Under the pieces are notes generated by a model, which made no database searches, was not told the origin of the DNA, and saw nothing but the letters and a program-made list of their open reading frames with translations. The translations under genes and the position numbers were made by a program. Source: Bemisia tabaci (taxonomy: Eukaryota > Arthropoda > Insecta > Hemiptera > Aleyrodidae). From it: a stretch of DNA of 64,000 nt. How positions within the stretch are numbered: position 1 is the stretch's first letter; every line of letters starts with the position of its first letter. The DNA lies in the NCBI RefSeq assembly GCF_918797505.1, contig NC_092802.1:22713883-22777882 (forward strand), written 5' to 3'. This document shows, one piece after another, positions 32,656 through 43,810 of the stretch.

Positions 32656-33435
32656 GGCCGGATTAAGGGGGTGGCCACATGGGCCGCGGCCCATGGCGGC
32701 AAATTTTTCAATTTTTTAAAATGTAGGTATAAAAAAAATTGGATTTTGAAAAAAAATTACAAACAAAACTTCTCATTTTCTGAGAGTATAGTAATTTCTA
32801 ATTTTGTCGTTTTTCGGTAATACAAGAGACAGCATCTTTAATTAGTCGAGTTAAGAGAGGAACTAAACGCCTGGCCTGGAGCTCAGCGCAGAGAGGAATG
32901 ATGACGAGGACTTGAGATGAAAAGGACAAGCCCTCGGCACGGCAGTCGATATGTAACACATATTAGCGCCTACAAGACTGCATGAATACTTCACGCATTG
33001 CGTCGAACACAGTGCGGTCAGGAGCGGTTGGCGTGAAACGCATAGCGCCTACAAGACTGCAGGAATACTTCACGCACTGCGCCAAACACAGTGCGATCAG
33101 CCCGGCGCAGCGGCGGAAGTTAAAATTATGAAACCACATATATGTTTGTTCTTTCATAATTTGTTGGTTCATTTCTTCTAAATGGAGAACTTTGTCCACA
33201 CAGAGATATGTTTACGGAATTTAACTTTCGCGCAAAAGTTCTGTGAAATTTTGCTAGTGGTGTTGACAGGGCTTTCGCAAAAAAAATGTATCCAACACGA
33301 GTATACAAATGCGTCTTATGCACCCCTCCCCCTCCGGCACGTTCACTTTATGTTTTTAATTGATGTTTCAAAACGAATGAGAAGGGGGCGGCAAAATACA
33401 GGCGGCCCATGAGCGGCAAGAAGGTAAATCCGGCC
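32656..33435. mobile_element. Family K composite element carrying two J modules
   Basis: Short ends GGCCGGATT and AATCCGGCC, with subterminal GGGCCGCGGCCCATGG and GGCGGCCCATGAGCGGC. It contains two direct copies of GCGCCTACAAGACTGC with CTTCACGCA (from 32966 and 33045). Homologous along its length to 42060-42837. Confidence 0.82.
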
Positions 33436-33917
33436 CTGAGTGGAGATGTCACTGAAAAAAGTGTTGGATGATTTTGACTCAGCGTTCAGTTGTTTTTCCG
33501 TATCAGCAACGTGCTACTGAGTAAAGGATTTACGGAGGATCATATACACAACCAGGAATTCAGTCCCCACTGATATCCATTTTTTTGCGTCGCTAAAAAT
33601 GTTTATAGCTATGGATAAAATAAAAAAAAACGTGTATTCTACATCCATTGCAACATTTAAAAATATCCAATTGAGTTTTGTATTTCGCCTTTTTTTCTTT
33701 TGAAAAAAGCCAATTTCAAGAGACTGGTTGGTTGAAACTAGTCAAGCTAGGTTTCCTCAAAAAACTTGGGGGAACAAGAAGTATGAAGAAATTATGTTGA
33801 TGAAAACACGAAAAATGTCTTCCAAATATGTTCAATTCAAGATTAGTGAAATCTTTGAGATATTTATATCCGACAGCGTGGATTTTAATCTCTCCCGTAG
33901 AATTATGCGTCTCTGTG
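33436..33917. other. Unassigned AT-rich sequence
   Basis: Nothing recognised. Confidence 0.4.
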
Positions 33918-34075
33918 CAGAGGCGGATCCAGCAATTCGGCAACACCGGATTTTCTCCATTTAAAGCTATGTTAAATAATCGATTCTTGTCGGAGCACCT
34001 GCCCCCTCTGAGAATCGATACATTTCCACGGGTTTAAATGGAGAAAAGCAACGTTGCCAATTTGCTGGATCCGCC
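33918..34075. mobile_element. Family F2 MITE
   Basis: Ends CAGAGGCGGATCCAGCAA and TTGCTGGATCCGCC. Arms CTCCATTTAAAGCTATG and GGGTTTAAATGGAG. The CAGAGGCGG terminus is reminiscent of hAT ends. Confidence 0.76.
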
Positions 34076-34504
34076 AACTCTCTGACACTCTCACAAGAAA
34101 ATCCCGGGAGTGCCTCTATATGCAGAACCGAGCATGATAAAGTTCGTCTCTCGTGCAAAGGGATGGGAGAGAGTCATCAGAACACGATGCAGTATTATTG
34201 AATCCATGCCAGGGATGGGTCAGAGGTCGCCGCGAGGGGGGGGGGGGGGGGGGGGGGGGGGCTCACTTTCGTTGTCTCCACTGCACAATAACTGACCCAC
34301 GCTCCTCCACGGAATGCACTTATTTATCAAAGACATACATTGTGCAACTGACCATTAGAGCTGCCGCGCCAACCGACGCACAGTGCAAAACGAAAATGAA
34401 GTTTTTGAGAAAGATCGTTTTTCATCGTTTGCGCATCGAGCACCATTTTTCGTGAAATCGTCGATTTGTTGTCGTTCCCGTGAATCTCCACCTTAAGACC
34501 ATTC
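34076..34504. other. Unassigned sequence with (G)26
   Basis: A G run occupies 34236-34261. Flanking open frames are glycine-rich artefacts of it. Confidence 0.5.
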
Positions 34505-35147
34505 GGACCTTGTTTAGCGGAGAGGAACCAATCCAATGAAGAAGAAACCATGATAGTATAAATGATAGCATCAGATTGATTAATCTGACATTTTTTTATT
34601 TGTATGATTTTGGACTTTTTAGATCTAGTGATTTTTAGACTTTCGAGATTTATGATCCACACAGATTTTTGTACAATATTAGGCTTAATTGGTTTCCTGT
34701 TTCCTTGATTTTACTATTGAGTGCTTCTAACTTTTGGTGTGTAAATTCTTCTACAACTTTTCTATATATTTATGTATCATCTTTTTTAACTATAAAGAAT
34801 TTATCAATTTGTATTTTTATAATAGGATACAAGTTAGAGTATTTCTGTTTATTTCTTTATTTTTTTTTATTTTATTTATTAATGTCTTGGGATTGATTCC
34901 TTATGTTTTAAGAGTTAATAGATCAGTTATTGCCGAATTTAACTGCGGGTTTAGTTGAATTTTTTACAAGAGAACGGTAGTGCGGATTCCTTTGAAAATG
35001 TTGAAGAATTTGCTTCGTAATATGCAGAATATTCACTGAAATGTGCACAAAAATCCGCACAACCGTTTTCGTGTAAAAAATTAAATTGTTCAATTAAATT
35101 TGGCAGTAGCTGATGTGGATTGGTTCCTTTCTGCTTAGCGCGGTCCA
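34505..35147. mobile_element. Family G MITE split by mitochondrial-like DNA
   Basis: The left terminal piece GGACCTTGTTTAGCGGAGAG with GAACCAATCCA (34505-34535) and the body from ATCAGTTATTGCCGAATTT (34922) to GCTTAGCGCGGTCCA are adjacent in intact copies. Here about 385 bp lies between them, including the ATP6-like segment. Confidence 0.74.
34640..34920 (+). pseudogene. ATP6: Nuclear copy of mitochondrial ATP6 (NUMT), N-terminal part
   Basis: ATP6 is subunit a of mitochondrial ATP synthase. Reading AGA/AGG as Ser, as in the invertebrate mitochondrial code, the frame from about 34648 gives IYDPHSFLYNISLNWF, matching the F-DP...N-SLNW start of insect ATP6. About 190 bases later a different frame (34840-34910) gives FLFISLFFFILFINVLGLIP, matching the conserved FISL..LILF.N..GL.PY segment. 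A frameshift between the two, the need for the mitochondrial code, and the location inside a nuclear transposon show it is a dead fragment. It stops where the MITE body resumes. The sequence from 34536 to 34640 may also be mitochondrial, but I cannot identify it. Confidence 0.8.
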
Positions 35148-36337
35148 TATCACATTATCACGTGCTCTCAGAATATCCCCAGAACTCGTCTTTGCTTTAA
35201 AGGTTACACTTAAAGGCTTTCCGTGATAGCACTGAAAACCCTACTTTAATTTACCGTCTGATTCTCTAATCTCGGAGTGTTTCTTATTGTCGCGATAGCT
35301 TTCCTCCCTTACAAGATACAATCTCTAATGACCCGATGAAACTTCTCATTTTGAGCCGGCCAAACTCCTAAGTATTTATTCTTCATAACCCACCATTTTA
35401 CTGGCTATCCTCCAATCTATCGCTTGTTCCAACATCTATTATCACAACAGCATCGGAACAGTTTGGTTGAATGTTTCCAAAGTTCCTGAAATTTCACGGG
35501 TCAAGCCGCCAGGTGAATAAAATCACGCTCACGTATTCTTTTGGATGTAAAATCAACATCTTCTGAAGGTGCTGAAATAGCAGCCAAATATGAACCCGTC
35601 GCTACCCACGATATTCTCCAACGAGCATTCTTGGAAGGTCGATTATATTTTTATATCCATCGCGACATTGGTTGCTTTGTTTTTTATTCGCCCGCCCACG
35701 GTCCACAAAGTAGACACACACCGCAGACCTCTCAATCTATTGGACGCGTGTTGGGAGCCACGCACTGACCTCACTCACTAATCTTCCATTTTGTCAGTTC
35801 CGGATGAAATTTTCACCGCCCGCAAAAGATTTTGCTGTCTTGAAGCTCAAAATGTAAATATTTATATATTCACTGAACATTGTGGCATAATAAAATAATG
35901 TGCGCAAAAAAACTGTAAAGGGTTATCCCCTAAAATAGTGATTAGTGGTACTAACCCAAATTTTTTGACGATATTGACATTTCTAAAAATGTGTCAGTTG
36001 TGCTGGTCCAGATGGAAAAGGTGGAAGAAACCAAGGGTGTTGCTACCGCGGTTGATGACGTTTTTTTTCTTAGCAAGGCAAAATTTGAGTGGAGATCAAC
36101 AAGACATTAATTTTGAAAACTTATTCATTATGTCGAAACAAATTAATACCGAACTTGTACGATTTCCATTTTCTTTAAAATTAGTTTTAATTAAGTTAGT
36201 TCCAAGTTGAGCTAAAACTTTGCAAAGTCAGGGATGAATTATTCTTCAACATCTTCCTATGTTGTTGTACAGAATATGCAAAAAACTTGAAGTAAACATC
36301 TTCAATTTTTCAACTCTGTTTGAAGCTTTGCATACGC
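35148..36337. other. Unassigned sequence
   Basis: No repeat end or domain-bearing frame is visible over 1.2 kb. Plus-strand frames up to 90 codons are AT-driven. Confidence 0.4.
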
Positions 36338-36368
36338 CGCACAGTGGATCAAGCCGATAAGAGAGGCG
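36338..36368. mobile_element. Family B left-end fragment
   Basis: GCACAGTGGATCAAGCC plus GATAAGAGAGGCG, then replaced by element L2 sequence. Confidence 0.65.
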
Positions 36369-36625
36369 AAGATCGCGCGCAAATCGAAAGAACGCAGCGT
36401 GTCGGAAGAACCATGGCATTTATCCGTGCAAGAAAAATGTAAATATAAACACGCCGGTTGATTAGGTTACGTCTCGTCTTAAAAAACGCATATTTCTCAC
36501 GCAGATTGTGAAGTTACGAGAGAATTTCAGAATTTCCCAAGACGCTCATCGTGATTTTTGAGCCATTTTCTAGATAGAAGAACTATTCGCGTCGCTGAAG
36601 CTGAAGTTTGCAACAGGCCCGTTGC
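36369..36625. mobile_element. Element L2, partial copy in reverse
   Basis: Its complement starts GGGCCTGTTGCAAACTT and continues with GGCTCAAAAATCACGATGAG and AACTTCACAATCTGCG, as at 17271-17400. The other end is not kept. Confidence 0.7.
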
Positions 36626-37147
36626 AACAACAACAAAAAATACTTAGAAAATTTCAAAATGAAATACTCCAAAAGTTTTCAGAAGAATCATATTTTTACA
36701 AAAAAAAATGTGGCAACACCGAACTTTACATATGACGTTTTTCCTCGCCATGACAGACTGCCCTCTGGCCTCCGAGGCGCTTTGAATTCCCGGAATTGAG
36801 CCTCCTACCGCTGCTCACGGTTTCTCGCGCGAGGAATCTGGATTTTATCAACTTGAGGCTTCCGTATTTCATCGTGTTTGCGCGTATACCGATCTATTAT
36901 GGATGGCAACTCTTCACGTTTTGGCATATTGCACGGGAAAATAACCGAAAATTGAAATGCGTAGAATACGCGGATCTGGAGAGAAGAAAATTACGCAGTG
37001 TGTGAAGCATTGATGCACATTCGTCGAAATATTTTAAAAGTAAAAGCGGGGCCATATTCCATTTGCCCTCAATTTCCGCCAAAAATAAAGGATTTCCTTC
37101 CTTTTGCAATGAAACTCCCCCATGTCAACAACAAACTTCTAATGTCG
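36626..37147. other. Unassigned sequence
   Basis: A possible family A right-end remnant (GTGGCAACACCGAACTTTAC, about 36710) is followed by unplaced sequence. Confidence 0.4.
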
Positions 37148-37560
37148 CACTGGAAAAAAATTCTCGGCGTTTTTACCAAGGTCTGTTGGTACCTTTACCA
37201 TCTCACTTTTTTACCAATTATTGGTAATTTTACCAAGACAGACTGGTAAGTTTACCTAAAAATCGGTATTTTTACTGTTTTTTTTCAGGTAAGAATACCA
37301 CTTTTATTGGTAATCAATTCCCGGTGACTTTGCCATTTTATCTCGGTAATTCTACCACAGTCGATAGAAAATATTGGCATTTTTACCGGGGTCCAGTAAA
37401 ATTACCGAGAAAGTCAATTATTTTACCGAAATTTCTTGGTAAAATTACCAATTCCATAAATGATAATTTTACCAAGAAAAAACTGGGATCAAATAGAACC
37501 CTGAATTCTTGGTAATTTTACCCTTTTCTTAGTAAATACACCGAGATTTTTTTTTCAGTG
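37148..37560. mobile_element. Family D element
   Basis: Ends CACTGGAAAAAAATTCTC and TTTTTTTTCAGTG. Very similar to the copies at 46505 and 49101 throughout, with CG on both flanks. Confidence 0.86.
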
Positions 37561-38111
37561 CGGGTCTCCAACGAGCTGAGTACTTATTTCACGTCCAATT
37601 GTTAAGGAACAGAAGGTAGTTCTCAATTAAATGACGCAACCTTTTTGGGTGTGAGTGTCGCATAGTGTTCAACACACTTATCGGCACGAAGTTACGACAG
37701 TAAGGTGACACAATTCGTGAAACTTGCGAAATGCTATCTTGGTTCATACAAAATCGATGAAGGCGACTGGATGCAACTATTCGCGCTTGATGGTTGTGCT
37801 CGTTGCATAGCGAAAAATTGAAGGCGGAACGACTGTCTCAACGCTGACCGTGACGGATCGAGAGAACCTTTCTAGACTGCTCAAAGAAAGTTGCTCGAAT
37901 GAGAGTGAGATTTTACAGACGAGGCGTATTTTGTTTGAATAACATAGGTTAGCATGTTGCAAAAAAAATGCTGCTTGTGTCACTTTTCTACGACCAATGA
38001 GAGAGGAGCTTCAAGGTCACTCCAGTAACATTTGTTGCAAGGGTGTAACAGCCAGTGCATTCCTTTGTTGTTTGCGATTTTCAATTGTCATCCGCGAGGA
38101 ACGCTGCGATT

Positions 38112-38155
<44 letters not shown>

Positions 38156-38545
38156 AGTTTGTATAATTCTTATTAAAATGATTCCGCATGGTTCCACTAT
38201 TCTATTACACATTAAAATTTGGAGCACGCAACAAAAAAATTAGCAGAGGCAACTTTGGCAGGGAAAGAGGAGTAACGTTAAGTCGCGTTACAATTCCCTG
38301 GAACGTTCTCAGAGCTACGCATCAAAATGTTGCGACGGCGTTGCAATGTGGTGCAAAAAAATCCAATTAAATAAGCCCCTGGCACTAACACTCAAAAAAA
38401 AATAGGAATGTCACGCACTTATGCACAACTGTTACGATTAATTGTTACGCTAAAAAAAATACAACTTCGCACGCAACTTATTGTCCGCCAAATTATTAAA
38501 CGGTCCATACCCTGCTAGCAATGATCGTCTCTCAGTTTTCATGTT
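37561..38545. other. Unassigned sequence with (T)41
   Basis: The T run is at 38113-38153. No gene recognised. Confidence 0.45.
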
Positions 38546-38955
38546 AAAAAAAAGGAGAAAAAGAGAACAAGGGTGGAAATTGGGCAAGATAAAATGCAGC
38601 TGCGGTTAAATCCGTCAAATTGTAAAGAGGTAACACAAGGATTGGGGGCAACGCTGATAGAACTCATGGCAACAAACAACTACACTATCACTATATGGTA
38701 TCTACATGGCAACAATTCGTCGACCCTCCATGTAGGCACGTATCTCAATTTCCACCCTTGTTTTCTTGTTGCATGTTTATTAAAAAGGAGAAAAAGAGAA
38801 CAAGGGTGGAAATTAGGCAAGATAAAATTCAGCTTCGGTTAAATCCGTTAAATTGTAAAGAGCTAACACGAGGATTGGGGGCAACGCTGATAGAAAGTAT
38901 CTACATGGCAACAAATCGTCGGCCCTCCGTGTAGGCACGTAACTCAATTTCCACG
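38546..38955. repeat. 233-bp direct duplication
   Basis: AAAAAGAGAACAAGGGTGG and the following ATTGGGGGCAACGCTGATAG recur with a period of 233 bp. Copies differ at a few bases and the first carries an extra CAAACAACTACACTATCAC-type insertion. The motif AATTTCCACCCTTGTT between the units is the complement of AACAAGGGTGGAAATT, so each unit also has inverted ends. Confidence 0.8.
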
Positions 38956-39335
38956 TGAGCCCTGTTTTATATGCGAATCCATGCTTTCTGGAGCTCATAC
39001 GGAATTCGAGATGCGCCCTTACGTCAGAGGGGCGACGAAATACGAAGCCCCGGAAGAGCCCTTTTCGTGTCACGGACATGAGGCCTCTCCGACTTGAGAT
39101 ACTACGTGCAGATCCTCCGAAACTGGAAGTACAGCTCGCCCTGACCGCTTATTACGAGTTACGAGACGCATTGCAGAACCATCCTTCCATCACTCGAGCC
39201 ACGCCGCCAAATCTCCATGAAAACCGCCGAATTCCCACCAGAATTCCGCCGTGCTTAGAGAGAAAACCGTAAAAACCTGAGCGTTGCCAAATTTCCTCCG
39301 ATAATAGACCAATTCCTTGGAAAACTTGTGTATAT

Positions 39336-39818
39336 GAGAGGCTTGAAGGACAAGGCTGCCGTGCTAAGGAAGAACGCCGTATGAGCATTCGAGGGTTGTC
39401 TAATTTCTTCCAATAAAATGTTAACTATCGAGAGAGGTTATGAATATTTCTTCTTGAAATTTTCATGAATTTTAGATCAAAATACTAACAAAAATCTCTG
39501 AAAAATTGGAAGTATAATATATATAACTTTACTAGGGAATTTGGCAACGAAAATTAGGCAACGCCTAAAGGTTTATACGCCGTTTTTCCTTAGCACCGCA
39601 GAAGGCGCATAAGTGCAGTTTTTAAAAAAATTGAGATATTGATGATCTCAAGTGAAACTAGTCTTCATGCGTATTCTGTCAAGAATTAGCCGCCAAATTC
39701 GAATTTTTAAGCATTGAAAAGTCAGTTTGAACTTTCTCTCCGCCTTCAGGACCCATTTCGAAACTTTAAACACGTATTTCTCGAAATGCACTTATGCGCC
39801 TTGTCCTCCAAGCCTCTC
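39336..39818. mobile_element. Element X, itself split by a family A MITE
   Basis: Inverted ends GAGAGGCTTGAAGGACAAGG and CCTTGTCCTCCAAGCCTCTC continue as CGCATAAGTGCA and TGCACTTATGCG. Without the inner MITE it is about 230 bp. Confidence 0.78.
39356..39601. mobile_element. Inner family A MITE with AAGG duplication
   Basis: Ends CTGCCGTGCTAAGG and CCTTAGCACCGCAG, flanked by AAGG (39352-39355 and 39602-39605). The uninterrupted right arm of element X shows the target once, which confirms the 4-bp duplication. Confidence 0.9.
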
Positions 39819-40158
39819 AATTTTTAGAACATCTTAATCGCAATTTAATCTTGTGTACACGAAAATTTCAAGGATAAATATTCATAACCTCTCTCGCAAA
39901 TAAATATTTTCCCGAAGGAATTCTGGCAACATCCGAGTTTTCAAAAGTCGTTTTCTCTTAGCACGGTATACATTGCAGGTCCTTCCTTTTAACTTGGCAT
40001 ATTAAAACCGAGGTTGCCTAACCGTGCGATATTAAACTGAACTTTGCATTGCTTACGGATGAAAGGCGTACGTGAATGTCCGTATGAGGTGCGGTTAGCA
40101 CGTGCTTTGATGGATCTGGAGGCTCATCCCAGACTGCACTTTTCCGTAACCAGCAGAT

Positions 40159-40320
40159 CAGTGGCGAGGCGTGAATAATCGAAAATCGATATTGCCCCCA
40201 TTTGAAACTATGGTAAAAAATCGATTCTTAATCGAAAATGTTCATCGATCCTTTTCCATAGGTTTAAACGGCAAATCAATCGATATATCGCAAAGCACGC
40301 CAAGCTACAGCTTTTAACTG
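40159..40320. mobile_element. Family F hAT-like MITE
   Basis: Left end CAGTGGCGAGGCGTGAATA; arms GAAACTATGGTAAAAAATCG and CCATAGGTTTAAACGG. The right end CACGCCAAGCTAC is diverged. Confidence 0.75.
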
Positions 40321-40723
40321 GGCATGAACGGCAACGTGTCTCGGAGCCGAACCCTTTTTACGCCCCATAAAACTGGGCCGACCGCTTTTCCAGGACTGTT
40401 TACGATACAGTGGGGGACCGGAAGTCCCGCTCCGAGGTCTTTTCGGTTTTATCCCCGCCGCGCTGACCGCGACCTTTGCGGCAAGATGCTCGAGCTTCGG
40501 TCCCCGCTAATGAGGAGCCGGCGCCCGCAGGCTACGATTAATCGAGTCAAATTACGGTTTCGACGCAATCGAATGGACGGCTAGGATTAAACAGAAGTCA
40601 GCGGAGAGGAATAGAGTACCTATAGAATAGACGGGAGAGTATTGCCATCTCTGTGCCGCTCTCTGATTGGTTCATCAGTTTTAGGTTATCATGGAGCTCC
40701 GAAGTTGGACCAATGTAAACAAT
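40321..40723. other. GC-rich unassigned block
   Basis: Plus-strand frame of 86 codons (40324-40584), proline/arginine-rich, no domain. Confidence 0.35.
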
Positions 40724-40905
40724 GCCGGCCTCCTGTAGTGTAGTGGTTGTAGCGCTGGCCCTATGACCATGAGGTCCCGGGTTCGTTTCCCGGCCAGGTG
40801 ATCTGAGTTTGATGGTCTCAGCAATGGTCACCTGGGGCTGGGGTAATAAGCGTGGGATTAGCCGATAGGCTACTTGAAATTGTAATAAAAAAAAAAAAAA
40901 AAAAA
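40724..40905 (+). mobile_element. tRNA-derived SINE with poly(A) tail
   Basis: A box TAGTGTAGTGG (40736-40746) fits TRGYNNANNGG. B box GGTTCGTTTCC (40780-40790) is one base from GGTTCGANTCC. The body ends in A19 (40887-40905). The sequence after the B box does not close a tRNA fold. The head differs from the SINEs at 1773 and 50556, so this is a second SINE family. Confidence 0.87.
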
Positions 40906-42059
40906 CCCGACCCAGAGAAATACCGACAGTGTGACGGTGTTAGTCTGCACTTAGATTCATTTTTACTCTATGACTTTGAGTGTAATGAATTTGATCCTTG
41001 TGTCATTCTAACTATACGAATTAGCGATCTCAGGCGTAACCAACCCCAAGTCAGGTTCGGGTGCTCCCATTCCATGCATGTCCGTCAAAATTTCTGGGAT
41101 TCGGAACTTTTTTTTTCAAATTTCTCCTACTCCATGACCGTCAAAAGTTCCAGGATTCTTTTTAGATTTTTTTAAAAGATCCGAGAAAGTTCCGAAAAGC
41201 GCAAGAGATCCGGAGCATTTCGCGAATTTCTAAAAAGCGATGGCTGTTTTCTAACGACTAAAGCCAAGGAAAGAAAGAAGAAGAAGGAAAAAAGTTCCGG
41301 AAAAAATCTCAAAAGTTCCGAATGTCGGTACTATTTCCGGGAAATGGGAGCTCTGAATGAAAATAACTCGAATATTTTCCCCAGAGAGACAATGTAAACG
41401 ATTAAAGACGATAAATCGTCCCTCCTTTGGTGTACGGGTGTATCTTCATCCCGTCTTGAGCCCTGAAACAAGTGGAGTCACATGGAAGCAGGGCTCAACT
41501 CAAAAGCAGATACGTCCTTACGTCAAAGGAGCGACAAAATGAGAGGAGAGGGCTGTTCGGTGACATGAACGAAAAACGAACTCGAGATAAGCCAATTAAA
41601 GGGAAGAGCACCTCGGGCAATACTTTTCAACTCCCCGTAAAAACATGACATTAAATGCGAGGAAGAAAGATAATGGGATGACGAACTCCTAAGCTGCGAA
41701 GAGAAAACGTCGAACAGGGGCTTCTTGAAACTGTAAACAATCAAACACAAATAGCGGGTCGATCTGGTGGCGAGGTGGACGGTGTTATTGATTACGTCAC
41801 ACCTCAATAAGTTGAAAACTTAGCCAGAGCCTCATTTAAGATGAATGTCTTTCATCTATTTATTGCCCGGTTTGACGCGATTATAATCCCGTTCCACTGT
41901 AAATCTTTCGATCCCGAAGTGGCTTCTTCCTAATCTTTCCATATTCTATTGTGCCTGTGCCGTACCACATAGATAGTACTTACACGAACATAATATTACA
42001 TACCTGTGGCATAGCATTAATTTAATTATGGTACGAGAAATGTGTGGTAAAAAATTGGT
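40906..42059. other. Unassigned sequence
   Basis: About 1.1 kb with AAGTTCCGGA-like short repeats at 41130-41330. No gene recognised. Confidence 0.4.
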
Positions 42060-42837
42060 CTTATTGGGTGGCCCGTGGGTAAAAACACTTATACACTTAA
42101 ACTTTTTAATTTTTTAAAGTGTAGGTATAAAAAAAACCGGATTTATAAAAACAAAATTACAAACGAGAAAAGGCGACAAAATCTCTCATTTCCTAAGAGT
42201 ATAGTAATTTCTAGTTTTGTCGTCTCTTAGTGATACAAGAGACAGCACCTTCAATAAGTCGAGTTAAGAGAGAGACCAAACACGCAATTTGGCCTGGAAC
42301 GGCGCGACTTAGAGAGAAATGATAACGAAGACGTGAGATGAAAAGGAGAAGTCCTCGGCCCGGCGATCGGCATGTAACACGTATTAGCGCCTACAAGACT
42401 GCACGAATACTTCACGCATTGCATCAAACACAGTGCGGTCAGCGTGAAACGCATAGCGCCTACAAGACTGTCGGAATACTTCACGCATTGCGCCAAATAC
42501 GGTGCGGTCTGCGCGGCGCGGCGGCGGAAGTTGAAATCATTGATCCACATTTATGTTTGTTCTTTCATAATTTTTTCGTTCATTTCTTATAAATGGAAGG
42601 CCTTGTCCACACAGAGATAGGTTTACGGAACTTAACTTTCGCGCAAAGTTCCGTGAACTTTTGCTAGTAGTGTTGACAGGGCTTTCCCAAAAATGTGTTC
42701 AACACGAGTAAATGCGTCTTATGCACCCCGCCCCCGCTGACACGTTCATTTGATGGTTTTCATCGAGTTTCAAAACGAATGAGAAGGGGGCGGCAAAATA
42801 CAGGCGGCCCATGGGCGGCAAGTGGGTGAAACCGGCC
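42060..42837. mobile_element. Family K composite element, left end diverged
   Basis: Shares with 32656-33435 the blocks AGTGTAGGTATAAAAAAAA, ACAAGAGACAGCACC, two J modules (from 42388 and 42456) and the right end GGCGGCCCATGGGCGGC with ACCGGCC. Confidence 0.8.
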
Positions 42838-42933
42838 ATGCTAAACAGTAAACATTAATGGTTGAAATCCGAAAATACATATTTTCAATTGAGACGTCAC
42901 AAATGTTTATTTTTTCGACAGGAAACTAAATGG

Positions 42934-43068
42934 AGGAACTAAACAGGAGGAGGAGATCAGAAGGTGCCAATTGCCTGATGATCTCTGGGAGGATAGGGGA
43001 CAATGGCGATTGGGCGTTGCAGAGCGCGAGGCGGCGCTATAAAAGCGGCTTTATGTATGTATTTATGT
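42934..43068 (+). mobile_element. 5'-truncated LINE 3' end with 10-bp target duplication
   Basis: The plus frame reads EEIRRCQLPDDLWEDRGQW and RLGVAEREAAL before a stop at 43040-43042, homologous to the C-terminal tail at 4394-4730. The same short GCTATAAAAGCGGC follows, then a TATGTATG tail. AACTAAATGG lies at 42924-42933 and 43069-43078, marking target-primed insertion of only about 135 bp. Confidence 0.88.
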
Positions 43069-43078
43069 AACTAAATGG

Positions 43079-43588
43079 TTTTCTTTCTTTGTCTCCTGTG
43101 AATTTCCTTCACAGATTTAAACACATTCACAGACAACTTCAAGGAGGTTTATCTTAAGTATTCGGTTAAATAAATAGTACAATTGGAGATTTATAAACGT
43201 TGCGATGGAGATCCAATTTCTTTTCCTTTGACCTCCGTTAGGTCAGGTTAAGTTATGCTTGCACATTTTTCATGATTTCTCACAGTAAAATTAAGTCAGA
43301 CCCTCCGTGGCTGTAGTAGTGTAAATTGAGGACCGATAAGGTAAAAATAATTTCTTTTGATCTTCATCCCCACGAGGGTATGCGAATGATTGGACGTTCA
43401 CAAAGGGACGCGATTATCCGTTTTATGCGTTATGCAAGGGACGTTTGCATTCGAGTCTCTTTTGATCACAGCAATGTTCACTCTCAAGTATCGAGCCATC
43501 TCTCTATCTGCTCCTCTGCCGGTGATCGGACGCCACCACGGGTCTAAATTATTCAAATGATCGCGTCACAAAGGGATCAACCACACGG
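43079..43588. other. Unassigned sequence
   Basis: A 73-codon plus frame (43326-43547) shows no known domain. Confidence 0.38.
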
Positions 43589-43810
43589 AGTATTAAGGAG
43601 ACATTTTAAATCATTCCGAGTTGACATTCTGAAACCATAATGGGGAAATATCTATAGGGCAAGACAGAAGGGAGAAATTCAGAGGTGTATTTTAATTGAG
43701 AGTATTGAGAGGACATTTTAAATTATTTCAAGTTGTAAAGTTTGAGACCATAACGTGGATATATCTGTGAGTCAAATCAAATGCTGAAATTTAATATCAT
43801 TGTACAAATC
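43589..43810. repeat. 112-bp diverged tandem pair
   Basis: AGTATTAAGGAGACATTTTA and AGTATTGAGAGGACATTTTA start two units that continue in parallel through ACCATAA and GAAATT, with many differences. Confidence 0.65.

Larger units (their letters stand above)
39246..39969. mobile_element. Outer family A MITE, split
   Basis: Left part CCGCCGTGCTTAGAG to AAAACTTGTGTATAT. Right part from TTTTTAGAACATCTTAATC through TTCTGGCAACATCCGAG to CTTAGCACGGTAT. Element X (39336-39818) separates them. Confidence 0.75.

Noticed and set aside
34153..34455. 100-codon glycine-rich frame
   Set aside because: The glycine tract is simply the G26 homopolymer.
34536..34640. Mitochondrial tRNA upstream of the ATP6 fragment
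   Set aside because: CAGATTGATTAATCTG could form an anticodon-like hairpin, but the loop size is wrong and no acceptor stem was found.
40724..40796. Functional tRNA gene
   Set aside because: A and B boxes are present but the acceptor stem is not closed and a SINE body with a poly(A) tail follows; the same applies to 1773 and 50556.
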